64,000 bases of DNA from contig NZ_JBGMWH010000009.1 in the NCBI RefSeq assembly GCF_041514305.1, positions 91,440-155,439 on the forward strand, read 5' to 3'. Shown here piece after piece: positions 23,754 through 37,871 of this stretch. Position numbers and translations under genes: made by a program. Each line of letters opens with the position of its first letter. Position 1 is the first letter of the stretch. The notes beneath the pieces are model-generated. The model ran no database searches. It was not told the DNA's origin and saw only the letters and a list, made by a program, of their open reading frames with translations. This stretch comes from Salinarimonas chemoclinalis. Its GTDB lineage: Bacteria; Pseudomonadota; Alphaproteobacteria; Rhizobiales; Beijerinckiaceae.

Positions 23754-24698
23754 ATGAACGTCGAGAGCTTCCAGACCGCGGCCGCCGCCGGCGGCGTGTC
23801 CGACCGCCTGCTCGACGCCGCCGGCATCACCATCGACCGGCTGCCGATGCTGCACGTGATCTTCGATCGCGTGGCCACCTACTGCGCGGACGGGCTTCGC
23901 CACATGTCGGCCTCGCCCTCCTACTTCTCGGTGTCGAACATCGAGAGCGGGCGCATCGGCGACATCCTGGAGGACTACGAGTCGAACGCGGTGGCGGCGA
24001 TGTACCACGCGGTCGACTGGGACACGCGCATCCTCGTGGGCTTCGACCGGGACTTCGTGTTCACGATGATCGAGGTCCTGTTCGGCTCGGACGGCTCGGA
24101 GCCGCCGGTGGACGACGAGCGCGGCTTCTCCAATATCGAGATGAAGGTCGCCCAGGCGCTGTTCGAGGAGGCCGGCAAGGCCGTCCAGGCGGCCTTCGCG
24201 CCGATCTCGCGCACGCAGCTCAAGCTCGAGCGCACCGAGACGCGCATGGACTTCGCCATCATCGGGCGGCGCAACAACCTCGCGGTCGTGGCGAAGCTGC
24301 TGATCCAGGCGCTCGGCCGCGGCGGCGAGATGTTCGTCATCATCCCCCAGTCCGCGCTCTCGCCCATGCGCCAGAGCCTCGCCCACGTCGTCTCCGGCGA
24401 CGTGGCGACCGCCGATCCGCGCTGGTCGAAGCAGATGCAGTCCGAGGTCTCGCGCACCTCGGTCTCGCTCGAGGCCGTGCTCGAGGAGCGCACCGTCGAC
24501 CTCGGCGAGGTCGCGTCCTTCGAGGTCGGGCAGGTCATCGAGCTGCAGGCGACGCCGCGCACGAAGGTGCGGCTCGACTGCAACGGCCAGGCGCTGTTCC
24601 GCTGCCGGCTCGGCCAGTCGCAGGGCGCCTACGTGCTCGAGGTCGAGGACGTGATCGACGAGGACCAGGAGTTCATCGATGACCTCGCTTCCGATTGA
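23754..24698 (+). CDS. fliM: Flagellar motor switch protein FliM
   Basis: 314 aa, ATG at 23754, one base after motA. The middle domain (MLHVIFDRVATYCADGLRHM, VGFDRDFVFTMIEVLFGSDG, NIEMKVAQALFEEAGKAVQA) and the C-terminal SpoA-type domain (RTVDLGEVASFEVGQVIELQ, LFRCRLGQSQGAYVLEVEDV) are clear. The N-terminal CheY-binding EIDALL peptide of enteric FliM is not recognisable, as in many alphaproteobacteria. It is part of the C-ring with FliN and FliG. Confidence 0.93.
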   Translation: MNVESFQTAAAAGGVSDRLLDAAGITIDRLPMLHVIFDRVATYCADGLRHMSASPSYFSVSNIESGRIGDILEDYESNAVAAMYHAVDWDTRILVGFDRDFVFTMIEVLFGSDGSEPPVDDERGFSNIEMKVAQALFEEAGKAVQAAFAPISRTQLKLERTETRMDFAIIGRRNNLAVVAKLLIQALGRGGEMFVIIPQSALSPMRQSLAHVVSGDVATADPRWSKQMQSEVSRTSVSLEAVLEERTVDLGEVASFEVGQVIELQATPRTKVRLDCNGQALFRCRLGQSQGAYVLEVEDVIDEDQEFIDDLASD

Positions 24699-25143
24699 GA
24701 CGCTCACCCTGCTCGATCTCGTGCTCGTCGCGGCTCTGCTCGCGACCGTCGCCTACGCGATCGGCCTGCGCCGCGAGTTCCGGCGCTTCCGCGGCTACAA
24801 CGCCGACTACGCCGCGATCCTCGCCCAGACCGGGCGGGCGGTGGAGGGCGTCGAGCGCGCCGTGGAGAGCGTGCAGACCGAGGGCGCGTCCGTCCTCGCG
24901 GCGCTCGGCGAGCGCATCGAGGAGGCCCGCGGCGTGATGGAGCGGCTCGAGGCGGCGCGTGACGCCGCGCCGACGGCCGCCCGCGCGCCGGCGGCGGCTC
25001 CCGCGACCTCGAGCGAGCCGATCCGCCTCGCCGGCGAGGAGCCCGCCGAGACGCCCCCTCCCTACCGGCCGCGCCCGGACCAGAGGCCCAAGCCCTTCGC
25101 CTGGCCGACCGTCGTCGTGAAGCGCCTGCCCGACGGCGCCTGA
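24679..25143 (+). CDS. DUF6468-like flagellar-cluster membrane protein
   Basis: 154 aa, overlapping fliM by 20 bp. One N-terminal transmembrane helix (LLDLVLVAALLATVAYAIGL) is followed by a coiled coil (YAAILAQTGRAVEGVERAVE, LAALGERIEEARGVMERLEA) and a Pro/Ala-rich tail. It is a conserved neighbour of fliM and fliN in alphaproteobacteria (DUF6468 by pattern). The role is unknown; a membrane anchor or stator-related role is only a guess. Confidence 0.65.
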   Translation: MTSLPIETLTLLDLVLVAALLATVAYAIGLRREFRRFRGYNADYAAILAQTGRAVEGVERAVESVQTEGASVLAALGERIEEARGVMERLEAARDAAPTAARAPAAAPATSSEPIRLAGEEPAETPPPYRPRPDQRPKPFAWPTVVVKRLPDGA

Positions 25144-25189
25144 GCCGCCGGCGCCGAAAGACCACCCGTTTTCGCGAGAGAGACCCGCC

Positions 25190-25615
25190 ATGCCCGTGAA
25201 GAAGACCACCGCCAAGCCCGCCGACCTCGCCGCCGACTTCGGCGCCGACGCCTCCGAGACGGAGGCCCACGAGACGATCGATCTGGGCAAGGACGCGTCC
25301 GGCAGGACCCGCACCGGCGAGACCGCCGCCGACACGATCGGCCTGGGCCGCGCCCACGGCAATCTCGACGCCATCATGCGCATCCCCGTCTCGCTCCAGG
25401 TCGTGCTCGGCTCGGCGACGATGCCCGTCGCCAACCTGATGAAGCTCGGCCGCGGCGCGGTCGTGCCCCTCGACCACCGCGTGGGCGAGCCCGTCGACGT
25501 CGTCGTCAACGGCCGCGTCGTCGCCCGCGGCGAGGTGGTCGTGGTGGAGGACGACAATTCCCGCTTCGGCGTCTCGCTCACCGAGATCGTCGGCACGCCG
25601 ACGCCGGGCGCCTGA
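25190..25615 (+). CDS. fliN: Flagellar motor switch protein FliN
   Basis: 141 aa. The N-terminal 60 residues are polar and variable. The C-terminal SpoA domain is typical: AIMRIPVSLQVVLGSATMPV, LMKLGRGAVVPLDHRVGEPV, VVVNGRVVARGEVVVVEDD and FGVSLTEIV. FliN forms the lower C-ring with FliM and docks the FliH-FliI export complex. It is separated from fliG by 14 bp. Confidence 0.95.
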   Translation: MPVKKTTAKPADLAADFGADASETEAHETIDLGKDASGRTRTGETAADTIGLGRAHGNLDAIMRIPVSLQVVLGSATMPVANLMKLGRGAVVPLDHRVGEPVDVVVNGRVVARGEVVVVEDDNSRFGVSLTEIVGTPTPGA

Positions 25616-25629
25616 GGGGGAGGACGACG

Positions 25630-26667
25630 ATGGCGATGCCCGCGACGATGACCGGCGACCTCCCCGGCCCGCGCGTCCTGCAGGGTCCCGAGAAGGTCGC
25701 GGCGCTGCTGCTCGCGCTCGGCAAGGACGTGGCGGGGCGCCTCCTCGCCCGCTTCGACCCCGAGGAGCTCAAGAAGATCTCCCGCGCCGCGGCCGATCTC
25801 GGGCCGATCTCCGCGCCCGAACTCGAGAGCCTCGTGGAGGAGTTCGCCTCCGACATCACCAACGGCACGAGCCTCTACGGCACGGCCCAGGAGGTGGAGC
25901 GGCTGCTCACCGGCGTGCTGCCGCCCGACCAGGTCTCCGAGATCATGTCGGACGTGCTCGGCAACGCCAACCGCTCGATCTGGGAGCGGATCTCGGGCGT
26001 GTCCGAATCGATCCTCGCCGCCTACCTGCTGAAGGAGCATCCCCAGACGGCGGCGATGATCCTCTCCAAGGTCAAGCCGAGCTGCGCGGCCAAGGTCATG
26101 GGTCTCCTGCCGCACGACATGCGCAACTCCCTCATGCGCCGGATGCTGTCGTTCAAGCCCGTCGTCGAGGACACGATGCGCATCGTCGAGAAGACGTTGC
26201 ACGAGGACTTCATGCTCAACTTCGCGCGCAACATGGGCACCGACACCCACGCGCGCATGGCCGACATCATCAACAAGATGGAGCGCGAGCAGATGGAGGA
26301 CGTCCTCACCTCGCTCGCGGACACCCGGCCGAAGACGGCGGAGGTGCTCAAGGGCCTGCTCTTCACCTTCGAGGACGTCATCAAGCTCACGCCGCGCGCG
26401 CGCATGGCGATCCTCGACCAGATCGCGACGGACCGGATCGTCACCGCGCTCAAGGGCACGGACGCCTCGTTCCGGGACGCGATCCTCTCCTCGCTCGGCT
26501 CGCGGGCGCGGCGCATGGTCGAGCACGAACTCGTCTCGGGCGAGCCCGTGCCGCAGCGTGACGTCATCGAGGCGAGGCGCGCCATCACCGATCTCGCTCT
26601 GGAGATGGCCGGGCGCGGCGAGATCGAGCTCAACGCCGACCAGGAGGACCGCGCCTTCTACTCGTGA
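25630..26667 (+). CDS. fliG: Flagellar motor switch protein FliG
   Basis: 345 aa. The N-terminal domain that binds FliF (GPEKVAALLLALGKDVAGRL), the middle domain with the EHPQTAAMILSKVKP form of the EHPQ motif, and the C-terminal torque domain (FEDVIKLTPRARMAILDQIA, TALKGTDASFRDAILSSLGS) are all present. The torque helix keeps its charged residues. Length is normal. Confidence 0.97.
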   Translation: MAMPATMTGDLPGPRVLQGPEKVAALLLALGKDVAGRLLARFDPEELKKISRAAADLGPISAPELESLVEEFASDITNGTSLYGTAQEVERLLTGVLPPDQVSEIMSDVLGNANRSIWERISGVSESILAAYLLKEHPQTAAMILSKVKPSCAAKVMGLLPHDMRNSLMRRMLSFKPVVEDTMRIVEKTLHEDFMLNFARNMGTDTHARMADIINKMEREQMEDVLTSLADTRPKTAEVLKGLLFTFEDVIKLTPRARMAILDQIATDRIVTALKGTDASFRDAILSSLGSRARRMVEHELVSGEPVPQRDVIEARRAITDLALEMAGRGEIELNADQEDRAFYS

Positions 26668-26694
26668 CGGCACGGCGCGCGGGCGGAGGGGGCG

Positions 26695-27771
26695 ATGGCG
26701 GACGACGAGGACAAGAGCTCCAAGACCGAGGAGCCCAGCGAGAAGAAGATCCGGGACGCGCTCGAGAAGGGCAACGTCCCGGTCTCCAAGGAGGCATCGA
26801 CCTTCGCCGCGGTGCTCGCGGCGCTCGCGCTGGGCCACTTCGTCGTCGCCGAGGACGCGCGGGAGCTGGTGGAGCTCCTCGCGCGCATGATCGACGATCC
26901 GGGAGGGCTCGCGCTCCATGACGGGACCGACGCCACGCAGCTCATGCACGTCGTCGCGCTCGGCGGGGGGGCCTTCCTCATGCCGATCGTCGCGGTGCTG
27001 TTCGTCTTCGGCCTGTCGGCGAGCGTGCTGCAGAACGCGCCGCGCTTCGCCAAGGACCGCATCCAGCCCAAGCTCTCGCGGCTGTCGCCCGCCCAGGGAT
27101 TCAAGCGCATCTTCGGCGCCCAGGGTTGGATGGAGCTCGCCAAGGCCCTCTTCAAGTTCCTCGTCGTCGCCGCCGTCCTCGCGCTGCTCGCGCGTACCGA
27201 CGCCTGGCGCGTGGTGAGCGCCATGTACGCCGACCCGACCCAGATCCCCGAGATCATCCTCTCGCTGACGATCCGCCTGCTCGCCGCCGTGTGCGTGGCG
27301 ATCGTGCTCCTCGTCGTCGCCGACATCGCCTTCTCGCGCTTCAAGTGGCGCAAGGACCTGCGCATGTCCAAGCGCGAGCTCAAGGACGAGCACAAGCAGG
27401 CGGAGGGCGACCCGCTGGTGAAGGCGCGCATGCGCTCGCTCGCCCGCGACCGCGCCCGCCGACGGATGATCGCCGACGTCCCGCGCGCCACCATCGTGAT
27501 CGCCAACCCGACCCACTTCGCCATCGCGCTGCGCTACGTGCGCGAGGAGGGCGGTGCGCCCGTGGTCGTGGCCAAGGGGCAGGACCTCGTGGCGCTCAAG
27601 ATCCGCGAGATCGCCGAGAGCCGCGGCATTCCCGTGATCGAGGACAAGCCCCTGGCAAGGTCCATGTACGACGCTGTGGAGGTGGACCGGCCGATCCCGG
27701 CCGAGTTCTACCGCGTCGTTGCGGAACTCCTGTACTTCTTCTACTATCGCAACAGCGAGAGAGCGAGTTGA
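26695..27771 (+). CDS. flhB: Flagellar export switch protein FlhB
   Basis: 358 aa. It starts with the typical EDKSSKTEEPSEKKIRDALE and has four transmembrane helices between about 30 and 210. The self-cleavage motif Asn-Pro-Thr-His is at residues 271-274 (IVIANPTHFAIALRY), and the C-terminal cytoplasmic part (VVAKGQDLVALKIREIAESR, PVIEDKPLARSMYDAVE) follows. FlhB switches export from hook to filament when FliK signals hook completion. Confidence 0.97.
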   Translation: MADDEDKSSKTEEPSEKKIRDALEKGNVPVSKEASTFAAVLAALALGHFVVAEDARELVELLARMIDDPGGLALHDGTDATQLMHVVALGGGAFLMPIVAVLFVFGLSASVLQNAPRFAKDRIQPKLSRLSPAQGFKRIFGAQGWMELAKALFKFLVVAAVLALLARTDAWRVVSAMYADPTQIPEIILSLTIRLLAAVCVAIVLLVVADIAFSRFKWRKDLRMSKRELKDEHKQAEGDPLVKARMRSLARDRARRRMIADVPRATIVIANPTHFAIALRYVREEGGAPVVVAKGQDLVALKIREIAESRGIPVIEDKPLARSMYDAVEVDRPIPAEFYRVVAELLYFFYYRNSERAS

Positions 27772-27786
27772 GAAAGCGTTGACTCC

Positions 27787-28254
27787 ATGAGTGGCAAGCG
27801 GCCGAGGTTGAAGGAGCGCGAGAAGATCCTCGCCGACGCCGTCCAGGGCGTCGCGGCCGAGCTGCGCCTCGTGGACCTCGCCGTGCTCGCCCGCTACGTC
27901 CATGCCGAGCAGCACGGCAACATCGACGACCTCGTCGCCTCCTCCACCGAGCTGTTCTTCAAGCCGGGCACCCTGCGCTACGGGCTGCGCGCCGACGTCG
28001 ACCTGCGCTGGGGCGGCATGCCCGCGGTCTCGCTCGACCTGGAGTTCGCGCACCAGGACGTGACGGTGTTCTTCAACCTCGTGCTGGGCTCGCTCAACGC
28101 CGGCATCGACATCCAGGCCGTCACCTTCGAGGGCCCGCCGCGCTCCCCGCAGGAGAACACGCGCCGGCTCGCGGACGCGCTCGCGGACGCGCGCATCGCC
28201 CCCTGGCCCGCGGGCGCCGCGAACCAGAACGAGGGCGACGGAGACCGCGCCTGA
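27787..28254 (+). CDS. Unknown protein linked to the flagellar operon
   Basis: 155 aa, ATG 16 bp after flhB, probably in the same transcript. No signal peptide or membrane helix is seen. The N-terminus is basic (MSGKRPRLKEREKILADAV); the middle has an alternating pattern of strands (LRYGLRADVDLRWGGMPAVS, DLEFAHQDVTVFFNLVLGSL); the last 30 residues are polar. I do not recognise the family. Its place after flhB suggests a flagellar role. It converges on the threonine aldolase gene. Confidence 0.6.
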   Translation: MSGKRPRLKEREKILADAVQGVAAELRLVDLAVLARYVHAEQHGNIDDLVASSTELFFKPGTLRYGLRADVDLRWGGMPAVSLDLEFAHQDVTVFFNLVLGSLNAGIDIQAVTFEGPPRSPQENTRRLADALADARIAPWPAGAANQNEGDGDRA

Positions 28255-28279
28255 GGGCGCGGTCGCGCGCGCGCCGCCG

Positions 28280-29332
28280 TCACCCCCGCGCGACCGAGAG
28301 AAACGCCTCGATCTCCTGCTCGGTCGTCGCGAAGGACGTGACGAGCCGCACCAGCATCTCGTGGGGCGCAACCCGTTCGCCGGCCGAGAGCGAGCGCGCG
28401 GACCAAGGGTGGAACATGGCGCCCGCCGCCCGCAGCCGCGTCACGGTCTCGCGCGGCAGGACGGGGAAGACCTCGTTCGCCTCGCACGGAAAGCCGAGCC
28501 GCGCGCCCGGCAGTGCGACGACGCCCTGCGCGAGCCGCGCGGCCATGGCGTTGGCGTGGCGGGCGTTCGAGAGCCAGTGGTCGTGCGCGAGGTAGCCCTG
28601 GAGCTGCGCCCCCAGGAGCCGACCCTTCGACAGCGTGTGGCCGGAGCGCTTGCGCAGGAAGCGCATCGCCTCGGCGCGGGCGGGGTCGAAGAACACCACC
28701 GCCTCCGCCGCGAGGCAGCCGTTCTTGGTGGCGCCGAAGGAGAGCACGTCGACGCCGAGCTTCCAGGTCGTCTGCGCCGGCGTGAGGCCGCTGGCCACGA
28801 GCGCGTTGGCGAAGCGCGCGCCGTCCATGTGGACGGACAGCCCCGCCTCCCGGGCGATGTCGCACAGCGCGCCGATCTCGGAGGCGTCGTAGACGAGCCC
28901 GCCCTCGGTCGCCTGGGAGATCGACAGCGCGCGCGCCGGCATCTCCTTCTCGTGGCCGGAGCGGGCGGCGAGCCAGTCGGAGAGCGTGCGCGGCGCGATC
29001 TTGCCGCCCACGCCCGGAACGCCCGCCAGCTTGGCGCCGCCGGTGAAGAACTCCGGCGCGCCGCACTCGTCGTCGATGACGTGCGCCTCCGCGTGGCAGA
29101 TCGTCAGCCCGTAGGGCGGCACCAGGGCGGAGAGGGCGAGCGCGTTGGCCGCCGTGCCCGTCGCCACCAGGAAGACGGCGCAGTCGCGCTCGAAGATCTC
29201 GCAGAGCATCGTCTCGACCGCCCGGGTCGCGTCGTCGCCCCCGTAGGCGGGCTGGGCGCCCGCGTTGGCCGAGACGAGCGCCTCCAGGACGGGGCGGCTC
29301 GCGCCGACGATGTTGTCGCTGGCGAAGTTCAT
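28280..29332 (-). CDS. ltaE: Low-specificity L-threonine aldolase
   Basis: 350 aa from the ATG at 29332 (MNFASDNIVGASRPVLEAL). This PLP enzyme of fold type I splits threonine and allo-threonine to glycine and acetaldehyde. Marks are the FASDN start, the ATGTAANALALS phosphate-binding loop, ICHAEAHVIDDECGAPEFF, the cofactor Asp in LSVHMDGARFANAL, and the Schiff-base lysine in VLSFGATKNGCLA. A longer frame upstream is rejected because the family begins at this Met. A 569-bp gap lies between it and gltB. Confidence 0.93.
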   Translation of the reverse strand: MNFASDNIVGASRPVLEALVSANAGAQPAYGGDDATRAVETMLCEIFERDCAVFLVATGTAANALALSALVPPYGLTICHAEAHVIDDECGAPEFFTGGAKLAGVPGVGGKIAPRTLSDWLAARSGHEKEMPARALSISQATEGGLVYDASEIGALCDIAREAGLSVHMDGARFANALVASGLTPAQTTWKLGVDVLSFGATKNGCLAAEAVVFFDPARAEAMRFLRKRSGHTLSKGRLLGAQLQGYLAHDHWLSNARHANAMAARLAQGVVALPGARLGFPCEANEVFPVLPRETVTRLRAAGAMFHPWSARSLSAGERVAPHEMLVRLVTSFATTEQEIEAFLSVARG

Positions 29333-29901
29333 GGATCGGGTCTCCTGTCGCGCGCACGGGAACAGGCTCGGCGCGCGCGCGTCAAGCGCGCGGCTGCGCA
29401 CGTCCGGCGGCATGCATGGGCCCGCGTCCGCAAACTTGCCCAGGGTCGGCATCGTCCGATGCATTGTTGCGCGCGCTGTCGTCGCAGGGCAACGATCGTT
29501 CTCGAACGCCTCCAAAATGCACTTGTGCGGCGGGGCGAAATCTGGCAACGTCCGGCACAACTAGGACAGCAAGGCTGTCCCATCCCGACGGCGCGCCGTC
29601 GGCCGGTCTCGAAGGCATTACTTTCTCGAAGGCGAGAACGACGATGAACGCCCGCGCCCCGCGCGACCGAGATCAGAAACCCGACGCCCGCGCGACGACG
29701 CGGGCGACGCGGGCGCGCCGCGGCTGAACCTCAGCCGCCGGTCGCCCGCCTGAGGTGCGGGCGCCCCCTCCCCCGGCTTCCGCGCCTCCACGTGACGAGC
29801 GGCCCGCCCGGCAGGTACGATCCGGGCGGCAGGGTTCCGCCGTATGGCGGGTGACGGCGACGGGGCGCTGCGGCGGCCCCGGTCCGAGCGAGGATCGAAC
29901 G
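29333..29901. promoter_or_regulatory. Upstream region of gltB with three consecutive hairpins
   Basis: This 569-bp divergent region has no convincing gene. It holds three perfect inverted repeats in a row: GGACAGC-AAG-GCTGTCC (29564-29580), the 18-bp palindrome CCGACGGCGCGCCGTCGG (29585-29602) and TTCTCG-AAGG-CGAGAA (29623-29638). A 27-codon Arg-rich frame at 29644-29727 has a weak ribosome site and could be a leader peptide, but nothing else supports it. No sigma-54 box of good quality was seen. Confidence 0.45.
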
Positions 29902-34599
<4,698 letters not shown>

Positions 34600-34604
34600 G
34601 GGTG

Positions 34605-34820
34605 ATGGCGATGTCCGATCCGGAAGAGCCGATCGACGACGACGACAATCCGGAGTGGACGGAGGAGGACTTCGCCAAGGCGCTTCCGTACGACCAGCTT
34701 CCGGAGGAGATCAAGCGGGTCTTCGGCCGAGCGCCGGAAAGGCGACCGGTTGCGGTGAGGGCGCTCGAACACGAGAATGACGCCGAGGGCTTGACGCCGA
34801 ATAAGCGTGGATACAAATAA
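34605..34820 (+). CDS. Small acidic protein resembling a BrnA N-terminus (possible remnant)
   Basis: 71 aa, starting 5 bp after gltB (ATG at 34605 or 34611). The stretch DDDDNPEWTEEDFAKALPYD resembles the N-terminal toxin-binding part of many BrnA antitoxins (NPEWT-x-EDF). The ribbon-helix-helix that should follow is missing, and the C-terminus (RALEHENDAEGLTPNKRGYK) is unrelated. It stops 3 bp before brnT. It may be a decayed antitoxin or a small acidic partner of the toxin. Confidence 0.5.
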   Translation: MAMSDPEEPIDDDDNPEWTEEDFAKALPYDQLPEEIKRVFGRAPERRPVAVRALEHENDAEGLTPNKRGYK

Positions 34821-34827
34821 TCCATGC
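34805..34827. promoter_or_regulatory. Inverted repeat over the brnT start (module 2)
   Basis: GCGTGGAT and ATCCATGC are inverted copies with one mismatch in eight, separated by seven A/T-rich bases. The right arm covers the brnT start codon. The half-site GCATGGAT is also found in the palindrome of module 1 at 22713-22720. A TTGACG about 15 bp before TACAAA could be a promoter here. Confidence 0.45.
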
Positions 34828-35144
34828 GGATCGACTACGACCCGGCGAAGCGGCTGCGTACCTTGGCCGAGCGGGGGTTGGACTTCGACGACGCGCTCGC
34901 CGTGTTCTCCGGCAGAAGCCTCAGCTTCGAGGATGACCGCCAGGACTACGGCGAGACGCGCATCGTCACGATCGGCTTTCTGGGCGGTCGAATGATGGTG
35001 GTCGTTTGGACACCGCGGGAAGATGTCAGGCACGTCATCTCGATGAGGAAGGCCAATGGGCGGGAACAAGCACGTTATCAAGAGCGACTTGGCGCGGATC
35101 GACCGACACGAGATCACGGCGGAGGAATACGCGGAGATTCCTGA
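34824..35144 (+). CDS. brnT: BrnT-family ribonuclease toxin (module 2)
   Basis: 106 aa. The family pattern is complete: MRIDYDPAKRLRTLAERGLD, FDDALAVFSGRSLSFEDDR, QDYGETRIVTIGFLGGRMMV, VVWTPREDVRHVISMRKAN and a final EQARYQERL. It is closer to the BrnT consensus than the toxin of module 1. It overlaps its antitoxin gene by 89 bp. The module lies between gltB and gltD on the same strand, so it may also be read from the glt promoter. Confidence 0.92.
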   Translation: MRIDYDPAKRLRTLAERGLDFDDALAVFSGRSLSFEDDRQDYGETRIVTIGFLGGRMMVVVWTPREDVRHVISMRKANGREQARYQERLGADRPTRDHGGGIRGDS

Positions 35145-35358
35145 GCTCGACGACGAGTTCTTCGAGCGAGCCGACCTCTACGAGGGCGATCGCTTGATCA
35201 AGCGCGGACGGCCCAAATCGGAGGCTCCCAAGGTGCCGATCAACATTCGGCTGTCCCCGGACGTGGTGGAGCGCTTCAAGGCCTCGGGTCCGGGCTGGCA
35301 GACGCGGATCGACGCGGCGCTCAAGGTCTTCATCGAGGAACACCCGGAACGGGTCTGA
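35056..35358 (+). CDS. brnA: BrnA-family antitoxin (module 2)
   Basis: 100 aa, ATG at 35056. The N-terminal half contacts the toxin (LDDEFFERADLYEGDRLIKR), and the C-terminal ribbon-helix-helix (KVPINIRLSPDVVERFKASG, GWQTRIDAALKVFIEEH) binds DNA and dimerises. This is a complete BrnA, unlike the two similar short frames on either side of the module. Confidence 0.92.
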   Translation: MGGNKHVIKSDLARIDRHEITAEEYAEIPELDDEFFERADLYEGDRLIKRGRPKSEAPKVPINIRLSPDVVERFKASGPGWQTRIDAALKVFIEEHPERV

Positions 35359-35372
35359 CGAGGTGGATGTCG

Positions 35373-35570
35373 ATGGACGAGCGCAAGCGACCCGACGGCA
35401 CGCACGCGGATGGAATTGCAAAACCTGGCGAGCCCTGGCGCGATCCCGACGACAGCCCGGAATGGACGGACGCGATGTTCGAGCGCGCCGACATCTACGA
35501 AGGCGATCAGCTGATCCGCCGTGGACGCCGGGCGAACGACGACGACGAGACGCATCCCCAACGGGTGTGA
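35373..35570 (+). pseudogene. Truncated BrnA-like antitoxin remnant
   Basis: 65 aa from the ATG at 35373 (GAGG nine bases upstream; another ATG is at 35367). The segment DDSPEWTDAMFERADIYEGD, then QLIRRGRRANDDD, copies the antitoxin's EFFERADLYEGDRLIKRGR. The reading frame then stops before any ribbon-helix-helix. It is therefore a partial duplication of the adjacent brnA, or an antitoxin lacking its DNA-binding half. It ends 56 bp before gltD. Confidence 0.65.
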
Positions 35571-35626
35571 GGAAACGAAGAGCGTGGCCGGGGGCGCCGA
35601 TCGCGCGGGGACGAGGACGAGAGACG

Positions 35627-37054
<1,428 letters not shown>

Positions 37055-37136
37055 GCGCGGGCGGTCTCGCCCGGCTTTCGCCACCTTCCCGGTGCACGGC
37101 AGGACGCGGACGGGCGGGGCCCGTCTTCAGCCTTCG

Positions 37137-37144
37137 TTAACCAT
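37137..37144 (+). promoter_or_regulatory. CtrA-type half-site TTAACCAT upstream of the DUF1007 gene
   Basis: TTAACCAT lies 46-53 nt before the DUF1007 gene start. The 15-mer CCTTCGTTAACCATG around it is identical to the site upstream of fliX. Cell-cycle control of a metal-transport operon would be unusual. Confidence 0.45.
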
Positions 37145-37189
37145 GGGGGCGCAGCCTCCCATCCTGCGCCCCGAGGACGAAACCCGCCG

Positions 37190-37858
37190 ATGACGCTCCG
37201 CAGGAGACAGGCCCGAGCCTCCGCAGCCCTCGCCGGGCTCGCCGCCGGCTGGGCGCTCGGAGCGTCGCCGGCCGCGGCGCATCCCCACATCTGGGTGGAG
37301 ACGAGGACCGAGATCGTCTTCGACGACGCCGGCCGCGTCACGGCGATCGCACACGCCTGGACCTTCGACGAGGCGAACTCCGCGAGCATGGTCTTCGGCC
37401 TCGACGCGAACGGGGACGGCCGCTACGCGCGCGACGAGCTCGCCGAGATGGCGGAGCTCAACGCCACCAGCCTCGGCGACTTCGGCTACTTCACCTATCT
37501 CGTGGCGGACGGGGACGACCAGGCCTTCGCCGCGCCGAAGGACTACTTCCTCACGCACGACGGGACGGCCCTGACGCTGCACTTCACGCTGCCCCTCGAG
37601 AGCCCGACCCGGGCGGACACCGCCCTCGTGCTCGAGGTCTACGACCCCGAATTCTACATCTCCTTCCGCATGGCCGACGGGGACGATGCCGTGGCGCTCG
37701 CCGGGAGCCCCGAGGGCTGCGCGATCGACGTCTCCCGCGCCGCCGAGGTGCGGCTCGACCAGTTCGTCAATCTCAGCGAGGCGTTCTTCGAGGCGATCAC
37801 GGCGACGGAATCGCTGGGGGTCGACATCGTCAACCGCGCCCTCGTCGCCTGCCCCTGA
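37190..37858 (+). CDS. DUF1007 periplasmic protein, metal-export partner
   Basis: 222 aa. It has a signal peptide (SAALAGLAAGWALGASPAAA) with cleavage just before the conserved His-Pro-His at the mature N-terminus (HPHIWVETRTEIVF). DUF1007 proteins sit beside NicO/RcnA-type exporters and are thought to handle nickel, cobalt or zinc in the periplasm. Typical segments are VTAIAHAWTFDEANSASMVF, a calcium-like loop DANGDGRYARDEL, and FFLTHDGT-like strands ending in a DPEFYISFRM motif. It is followed 13 bp later by the nicO gene. Confidence 0.85.
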   Translation: MTLRRRQARASAALAGLAAGWALGASPAAAHPHIWVETRTEIVFDDAGRVTAIAHAWTFDEANSASMVFGLDANGDGRYARDELAEMAELNATSLGDFGYFTYLVADGDDQAFAAPKDYFLTHDGTALTLHFTLPLESPTRADTALVLEVYDPEFYISFRMADGDDAVALAGSPEGCAIDVSRAAEVRLDQFVNLSEAFFEAITATESLGVDIVNRALVACP

Positions 37859-37871
37859 GAACGTGCCGCCG

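Noticed and set aside
24673..28371. 1232-codon minus-strand frame opposite the fliM-flhB operon
   Set aside because: The plus strand carries recognisable flagellar genes over the whole stretch.
29644..29727. 27-codon Arg-rich frame upstream of gltB
   Set aside because: It has only a weak ribosome site and biased composition from GC-rich DNA; kept only as a remark in the gltB upstream region.
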